A DNA stretch of 64,000 nt from Primula veris (Eukaryota > Streptophyta > Magnoliopsida > Ericales > Primulaceae), in NCBI GenBank assembly GCA_963682055.1, contig OY821747.1, forward strand, positions 32,672,126-32,736,125, written 5' to 3'. Each line of letters opens with the position of its first letter. Within the stretch, counting starts at the first letter, position 1. Of this stretch, positions 58,681 to 64,000 are shown in pieces. The notes beneath the pieces are model-generated. The model made no database searches. It saw only the letters and a list, made by a program, of their open reading frames with translations, and was not told where the DNA came from. Position numbers and translations under genes: made by a program.

Positions 58681-59180
58681 ATATATATACTTCAACTGTT
58701 ACATTCTACAGTTTATTCGGAGCTATATTGCTAACCGTTGGGCTATGATACGTTCATAAAAATACAGCGTGCATGCACACATTTGTTTTAAAGCACTCGT
58801 TAGCATTTAAATATATTCGGTATATATAATTTTGTTAAAACATAAAGAATAAGGTTACCATTTTGGTGAAGAACTAAAGTTTAAGTCCATATTTAACCTT
58901 CTGTGGTTCCATTTGTTTTTATATAATTGTTAACTGTTTTAGAATTTGACGGAATATTAATCCATGGTTTACACATTAAGAAAAGTTTTGACTAACGGCC
59001 GGGGTTTTAAGCATGAAATTTAACCCGAAGATTCGAAACTCAATCCAAGATAATAAAAACGCTAAACGTAAATGTACTGTTTGATGCAAGTGTTCAAGCA
59101 CAGTTATAGAAGCTATACAAAGCAAAGAAAATTAATGAACAAGGCTTCTTGAGTAGTTAAACAGTGTAATTGCAAACAAA
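58681..59180. other. Intergenic, no gene seen
   Basis: Nothing recognised in this AT-rich stretch. Confidence 0.4.
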
Positions 59181-59305
59181 GGGTTAATAATAATTTTGAC
59201 TAAAAATAATATTAGGGTTAATAATAATTTTGGCTAAAAGAAGCAAAATTTCCTAGGGCAAAGGGTTAATAATAATTTTGGTTAATAATAATATTAGGGC
59301 AAAAA
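59181..59305 (+). repeat. Imperfect tandem repeat of 'gggttaataataattttg'
   Basis: Three units of 'gggttaataataattttg.(c/t)taa' occur near 59181, 59215 and 59264, with variable spacers ('aaataatattag', 'aagaagcaaaatttcctagggcaaa'). It is local duplication in non-coding DNA. Confidence 0.8.
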
Positions 59306-59393
59306 GTCTCAATCAGAATAAGGCCTTCGCTATCAACCCTTGGTAGTGAAAAGAACAAAATAAAATAATTATTTGCAAGTTTATATCTGTATC

Positions 59394-59510
59394 ACTACAA
59401 GAAAAAGTTTATTTACCAACAGTTTACTTTTTAAAAACTGTCTAAATTTTAGCAACATGATTAGTTGTTATTCTGTTGCTAAAATTTAGCGACACTCAGT
59501 TTAATTAGTT
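59394..59510 (+). mobile_element. CACTA-type left end fragment
   Basis: It starts CACTACAAGAAAAAGTTTAT, followed by 'taccaacagtttac', 'aaattttagcaacatg' and 'tgttgctaaaatttagcgacactcag'. The interior motif order mirrors 56675-56828 in opposite orientation. No right terminus was found. Confidence 0.6.
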
Positions 59511-60478
59511 ACAATTTTAAGTACTTTTTAACTCAATACTTTCTTAATGAGACGCTGCAATGTTTCTTACTCCCCATGATTTATTGCAGGTCCGAGGTTC
59601 AAGTCTCATGAGTAGTTGTTTTTATTTTTCCGCATGCAGTGATCGATATTTTGTTTCAAATTTCAAATTTCAAATATGTCAAACAAATGATCAAATAATA
59701 TTCTCCAGCTCTTCCATATACTTAATTAATAAATTTGTATCTTGGACGTTCATGCTAAAAGGATAGAATAAATATCAATATTATTTATATTGTTTGATCA
59801 AAATATATATATAGGATACCAAAATGTTTAGTACTTTTATCAATTACAAAGTGAAGAAAGATAACAATTCATCGATCGACCGGCATTTGTGAAGAAAATG
59901 TAGTGTTTAATTAATTACCCCTTGACTATTGGATATAAAAAAAAAGAAGATTTAGAGTTAGAGATGTAAAATGCTTAATTTATTTATGTAAAAGCTAGCT
60001 TTATGTGATGCAAATTAAATATTATGTAGTCAAAAGATGACAATTCTATCTAATCCTATGGCTAACCACTCTCTTTAATTACTCACCTAATATTTGAAGA
60101 CTAAAGACACAAATTGCTTATTATTATTTACTTTTGTCCCTCTACACAAAACACTACTACTTAATTTAAGTGCTAAAGTTATATATAAAACCCTCACATA
60201 TTTCTTTTCGTAATCCATGATTACAAAATTAAATTGTACGCACTAACTCATACTAATAATTATTAATAAAAAAGTTTTGAACTTTTAATAACTTTCCACT
60301 GATTTACCTTTCATATGCACATATATAATTATATTATATATACTGTACATTATACCTGTCTTAAGCTATAAACAAAGGCATCTAATATAGTTATGTGCAA
60401 GAAAAGGGTTAGCCTTTTTATGGAATCATTATGCATGATACATTTTATGTATGGAATTTTTTTTTAGCTGGACGTATC
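59511..60478. other. Intergenic, no gene seen
   Basis: AT-rich DNA. The open frame at 59560-59766 has no recognisable features and is probably chance. Confidence 0.4.
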
Positions 60479-61089
60479 CGCTAAAAAAAATATTCAAATA
60501 CCGACGGGATTAGTGACGGTATTTTTTGTTACGAGCTTATTAGCGACGGTTTTTGTGACAATTTAGTCAATTTGCGACAGATTTGTGACAGCTTTTTAAA
60601 TTAGCGACATGCTTGTGACAGTTTTTGACTCTTAATAAATCAAACATTATTTTGTAGTGGTAGTTTTTTTGAAATTTTTCCCTACCACTTCTGAATAAAT
60701 AAATAAACAGTACGTACATGAAAAACACCTTATTTTGGTCTAAAAAAAAAAGGGAATAATTTGAAGATATAAGATTTATTAGACCTCCAAAACATTCAAA
60801 TCGATAGTACTAGAAAATAAAAAATAAAAAAAATGAACCGATTATTTCAAATAAAGACCAATATCTACCCTACCTCTTCTGTTTTAATTCAAATAAACGC
60901 TACAAAATAATCTTTGATTTAATGAGGGTAAAAAGTTGTCACAAATCTGTTACTAATTTAAAAAGTTGTCACAAATCTGTCGCAAATTGACTAAACTGTC
61001 ACAAATCCGTCACAAAAACCGTCGTTAATAAGCTCGTAACAAAAAATACCGTCACTAATTCCGTCGCTATTTAAGTATTTTTTTTAGTG
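60479..61089. mobile_element. MITE with long (about 180-bp) terminal inverted repeats, CACTA-like
   Basis: Left 60479-60660 and right 60900-61089 are inverted copies. Both read inward as C(G/A)CTAAAAAAAATA.T.AAATA, then 'cgacgg.attagtgacggtattttttgttacgagcttatta', 'gcgacggtttttgtgac', 'agtcaatttgcgacag', and so on to 'attattttgtag'. The ends resemble CACTA with one change in the left end (CGCTA). The 3-bp flanks (atc and aac) do not match well. The 240-bp centre has no coding capacity. Its arms match the fragment at 57084-57236. Confidence 0.8.
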
Positions 61090-61108
61090 AACGTGACAAA
61101 AAATCCAG

Positions 61109-61116
61109 TATAAATA
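61109..61116 (+). promoter_or_regulatory. TATA box of the small gene at 61216
   Basis: TATAAATA lies 20 bp after the end of the MITE and about 100 bp before the ATG at 61216. It matches the plant TATA consensus perfectly. Confidence 0.6.
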
Positions 61117-61215
61117 CTTGCTCACACCTCAGCGCTCTTACAAACTTTTCAAAGTCCCTCTAAATATATTCTAGCTCACATTTTCTTGTTAAAAAAAACC
61201 AAAACATTATTAACC

Positions 61216-61638
61216 ATGAGTGAAATAAGCTACACTCCCAAAGGTAGCCAAAGATCGAGCAACCGCAGAAGATTTTTCGGGCTGATCCCCAGAAGAAAGT
61301 TTTTTGTCCAACATATGCGGGTAAAGTATTTGGAAATTTTGAAGCTTCTATCTTCGTACAAGCACGTCATCATCGGCGTAAGAAAGAAAGCCACTGCCAA
61401 AAGCACTTGTGCTAAGTCAGGAAGAACAAACTCGAGTTTTATGCTGAAAAGTGCACGTTTATCTGATTGTTCCGAATCATTCTATTCTGATGCTATTTCG
61501 GAATGTTTGGAGTTTATCAAGAGGACTTCAGTTTCGCTCGATGAGTATAAGCCCATTATCACCCATATGTATTATGAAAATGAAAAGGATATGCAACAAT
61601 ATCAAAAACAGAAACCACCAAATATTATGTACCCATGA
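61216..61638 (+). CDS. Small basic protein, possibly josephin-like (JOSL type)
   Basis: A single-exon frame of 140 residues starts from an ATG in good context (aaccATGag). The longer upstream reading begins at a TTG and is not a credible start. The first 70 residues are rich in Arg, Lys and Ser (SNRRRFFGLIPRRKFF, VRKKATAKSTCAKSGR). The C-terminal third contains SESFYSDAISECLEFIKRTS. This resembles the short 'AI.DCIEFIN.S' motif in small plant proteins annotated as josephin-like, though the match rests on a few residues. There is no signal peptide or transmembrane segment. A TATA box precedes it at a proper distance, which favours a real gene. Function is unknown; it could also be a truncated or lineage-specific gene. 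Confidence 0.55.
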   Translation: MSEISYTPKGSQRSSNRRRFFGLIPRRKFFVQHMRVKYLEILKLLSSYKHVIIGVRKKATAKSTCAKSGRTNSSFMLKSARLSDCSESFYSDAISECLEFIKRTSVSLDEYKPIITHMYYENEKDMQQYQKQKPPNIMYP

Positions 61639-62069
61639 TGCGTTTGCACCTTTTTGGGTATATTGGAGTCTGTTTACAAAATATTATTCAGTTCATTTGG
61701 GTATACGAACTCAATTCTCTTTTGTACGAGTTCCATCGCATTTGTTTCCCCCCGAACAAATGCGTATTATTAAGAAATTTTAATGTTTTGCCTACTTAAT
61801 TATCGATCTCCGAACATCTACTAGCTTCACGTTGTTTATATGGATTTTTATGTCTGTCAATCTAGTAATTTACAGCAAAATCTACAAGTTGGTAAATAGA
61901 TATAAAAGTTAAATATCCTAGCTTCACACCTTTTCAATTATGGAGACACTTTCTAAAGGTCGGATCACGTAAAAGAAACGGAAAATTACAAGATTAACCA
62001 AATAAAGAAGGATAGTCAAGAAAAATGGAAGAGCGTTTAGAGAATTTTGGGTGAGAAAGAAAGAAAAAA
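61639..62069. other. Flank of the small gene, no further gene seen
   Basis: This should hold the 3' untranslated region of the gene at 61216-61638 and AT-rich intergenic DNA before the LINE fragment. No repeat was recognised. Confidence 0.4.
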
Positions 62070-62650
62070 AACCCGAAAGAATATTTCTATCCTTTTTGTC
62101 CCGCTTCCGTCTCCAGCTCCAAAAGTTTTTTGGAAACCAGATTTTACCTATGGTTATTCCGTTAAGTCCGCAAGTGATTTTATACGCAAAAAAAGAAGTG
62201 AGACGGTCTCTTGGCACCATGTGGTGTGGGCAATAATCTCCCTTCCAAAATGTAACTTCATGCTTTGGTTATGCGTTTTGAATAAAGTTTCAACTTTTGA
62301 TCGTCTTCAAAAAATGGGACTTGTTAGGATTAATGGATGTCCGCTTTGTCTAAATAATACGGAAAGTGTAAACCATCTATTTTTTCAATTCTCGTGTGTG
62401 ACTTGAAACCAGTGGGTTAATTGGTCAAGCAAAGTTTTCAAAAGAAAATCGGCCTTTGCTACACTAGAAAAATGTTTACTTGCATCGACGGTATATAGTT
62501 TATGGCGGTAACGCAATGATAGAATTAACGAAGGAAAAGCATCTAGTCCCGGACAAGTTTTTAGAATTATTGACTTTTATGTAATTAATAGCATGAATAA
62601 ATTATGTAATGTTACTAATAATCGTAGAAATCGGTTTATTAATAGACATT
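62070..62650 (+). pseudogene. LINE retrotransposon 3' fragment (zf-RVT region), broken
   Basis: Plus-strand frames encode the zinc-binding region downstream of LINE reverse transcriptase. Visible parts are FTYGYSVKSASDFIR, WHHVVWAIISLPKCNFMLWLCVLNKVSTFDRLQKMG and the Cys/His part CPLCLNNTESVNHLFFQFSC. A TGA at 62402-62404 interrupts it. Beyond the stop the same frame continues in homology-like sequence (WVNWSS, then VYSLWR followed by a stop, then RNDRINEG). Endonuclease and RT are missing, so this is a 5'-truncated copy with later stops. It is from a different LINE lineage from the one at 10552-11618, judging by sequence. Confidence 0.8.
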
Positions 62651-63070
62651 AGAAGTTTAGCCCGAACTTTGTTGGCGATTAGACTTCATAGCCTATCATG
62701 TAATGTAATTTATTATAATCGTTTTGTTTGAAAATTGTATCTCTTCACTTATCAATACATCGTTCGTAAACTATCTATGGTATGTCTATATACGATGGCG
62801 GAGGTATCAATCCAATAACTAATATTAATATCGGTCCTCATTTTTTAATTTGTTAATTCTTCTTTTAACTCTCTTTAGATTTATCAAATCAATCTTTTGT
62901 CCTCGTTTAATTGTGATTTAACTTTGAAGTTAAACTTTATAAAATTATAATAAGTTGAATATATCGTGATAATTTCAATAATTATAAATTACTTAGAGTA
63001 TTAATTTAATATAATTTTTTTAACCTATAGTTTCATCTATTTGGTTTGGATTACAAAGTTATTACTAATT
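62651..63070. other. Intergenic, no gene seen
   Basis: AT-rich sequence between the LINE fragment and the copia-type LTR. No features recognised. Confidence 0.4.
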
Positions 63071-64000
63071 TGTTGAACGATGTTCTTCAAATCGATTATT
63101 TTAATGATAACAAAAATTGTAAAACATAATAAAAAGCTCGTTTTGCGTACTAATCATTTATCTAGCATGTTAAAGGTTTGAAATGATAGTATATTGAAAT
63201 ACGAAGCCAACGGATCAAGCGGAACGACAATCGGACTTAAATCGAACAAGTTACAAGCTTTCGAACGATGTCGAGAAAACCGAAAAATCTAGTAAGGCAA
63301 AAACGACCTCTCATAACCAGAAACGACCGATCATTTATGAACCAATTTTGTCCAGTAAGCACTCAGCAAAAACGACCGATCATAAAGCTGAAACGACCGA
63401 TCGTTTCAGTGTGTATTTTGTCCAGTGAGTCCAATTGAAAAACGACCGATCGTTTTTCAGAAACGACCGATCGTTTCTGTAGAAATTCAAATTCCAGCTT
63501 TTAAGCTTCTCCTGAAAATGGGGCGAACTGCTGCAAAACCAGTGGGTAATCAGCTCAACAACTGCCAACGGTCATGCATTAATTATAGGACCACTTTGGC
63601 TCTACAAATAAGCTAAAAACCCATTGTAGAAGGCACCCAATCAACACTTAACATTTTAAGCAATTCCTACAAAGAAATCCTTCAAGCTTATTCTACTAAA
63701 TTCTCACTTGTATTCAAAATTATTCTCGAGAGTATTATTATTGTAATCTTATAAACTTCGAGATATCATTTGTTAGTGAATGATCCATTCAAATTAATTC
63801 TTGTAAAAGAGTATTTTATAAACTCATTTGTGAGCGAGTGATTGGGTAGAGGCTTTTAAGCAAGTGTAGCTTAAAAGCTCTAGGTCATTTATTCGGGAGA
63901 CTCATATAGTGAGGGGGAGCGTAATCGGTTGATTAAGCTCGTTAAGGTGTAACCTTGGAACGAAGATTTTAGTGAAACACTCGGTAGTGAAAATACCGAG
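63071..64000 (+). mobile_element. Copia-type LTR, plus orientation, runs off right edge
   Basis: The sequence starts TGTTGAACGATGTTCTTCAA, with 'tttaatgataacaaaaattg' and 'aacataataaaaagc' after it. This is the style of long LTRs of SIRE/Tork-like copia elements. The right part (63640-64000) has the characteristic U5 wording 'tgtaaccttggaacgaagattttagtgaaacactcggtagtgaa'. The probable core promoter is near 63600 ('ctacaaataagc'). The LTR end, primer-binding site and coding region are beyond the window, so whether this is a 5' LTR, 3' LTR or solo LTR is unknown. Lineage is from sequence style only. Confidence 0.65.
63322..63476. repeat. Five-copy palindromic motif AACGACCGATCGTT within the LTR
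   Basis: The motif aacgaccgatc, full palindrome AACGACCGATCGTT in the best copies, appears at about 63322, 63371, 63391, 63440 and 63461. A degenerate copy lies near 63302. Copies are spaced about 20 or 49 bp apart, so two ladders are interleaved. The location is the inferred U3 region of the LTR. Confidence 0.9.

Noticed and set aside
63322..63476. CRISPR-like spaced palindromes
   Set aside because: Spacers are not uniform, the host is a plant, and the array lies inside a retrotransposon LTR.

Overview
This is a stretch of plant nuclear genome, almost certainly a eudicot. Genes are intron-rich and AT-rich with GT-AG splice sites, and products include MLO, a tonoplast sugar transporter, CYP96-type P450s and a PIRL leucine-rich-repeat protein. 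Long intergenic stretches are packed with small transposons. An asterid is my guess, but nothing in the window proves it. No organelle, bacterial or viral genome features were seen.

Layout, left to right. 1-2908: the 5' part of a Ty1/copia retrotransposon on the minus strand (LTR, primer-binding site, Gag, protease, integrase, start of RT), cut by the window edge. 3060-4552: the last exons of an MLO gene on the plus strand, immediately beside the retrotransposon LTR. 4553-13608: transposon-rich DNA with a hAT-type element, a minisatellite, a partial eIF6 copy, a LINE 3' fragment and a four-copy 420-bp tandem array that carries a reading frame. 13869-17830: a complete seven-exon eIF6 gene. 21294-27064: a complete seven-exon tonoplast sugar transporter (TST/TMT). 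29712-31229 and 32786-34306: two intronless CYP96-like P450 genes, tail to tail. 36038-36850: nested repeats and a small Helitron. 37441-42672: a six-exon homologue of the alpha/gamma-adaptin-binding protein p34 (AAGAB). 47438-50252: a three-exon PIRL gene on the minus strand. 50253-64000: gene-poor sequence with palindromes, hAT, CACTA-like, Stowaway-like, Helitron and Harbinger remnants, one small putative gene (61216-61638), a LINE fragment, and the beginning of another copia-type LTR at the right edge.

The genes do not form a pathway or cluster. They are unrelated housekeeping and metabolic genes: ribosome biogenesis (eIF6), vacuolar sugar storage (TST), wax or fatty-acyl oxidation (CYP96), clathrin-adaptor assembly (p34), a signalling scaffold (PIRL) and defence or calmodulin-linked membrane function (MLO). 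The only local relationships are the P450 inverted duplication and the partial eIF6 duplication. I found no previously undescribed multigene system. The most unusual items are the reading-frame-bearing tandem array beside eIF6, the foldback repeats near 51.1 and 52.0 kb, the copia insertion against MLO, the Helitron family ends, and a MITE ending about 20 bp from a TATA box.

Exon boundaries below were placed by eye, using splice consensus, reading phase and family conservation.
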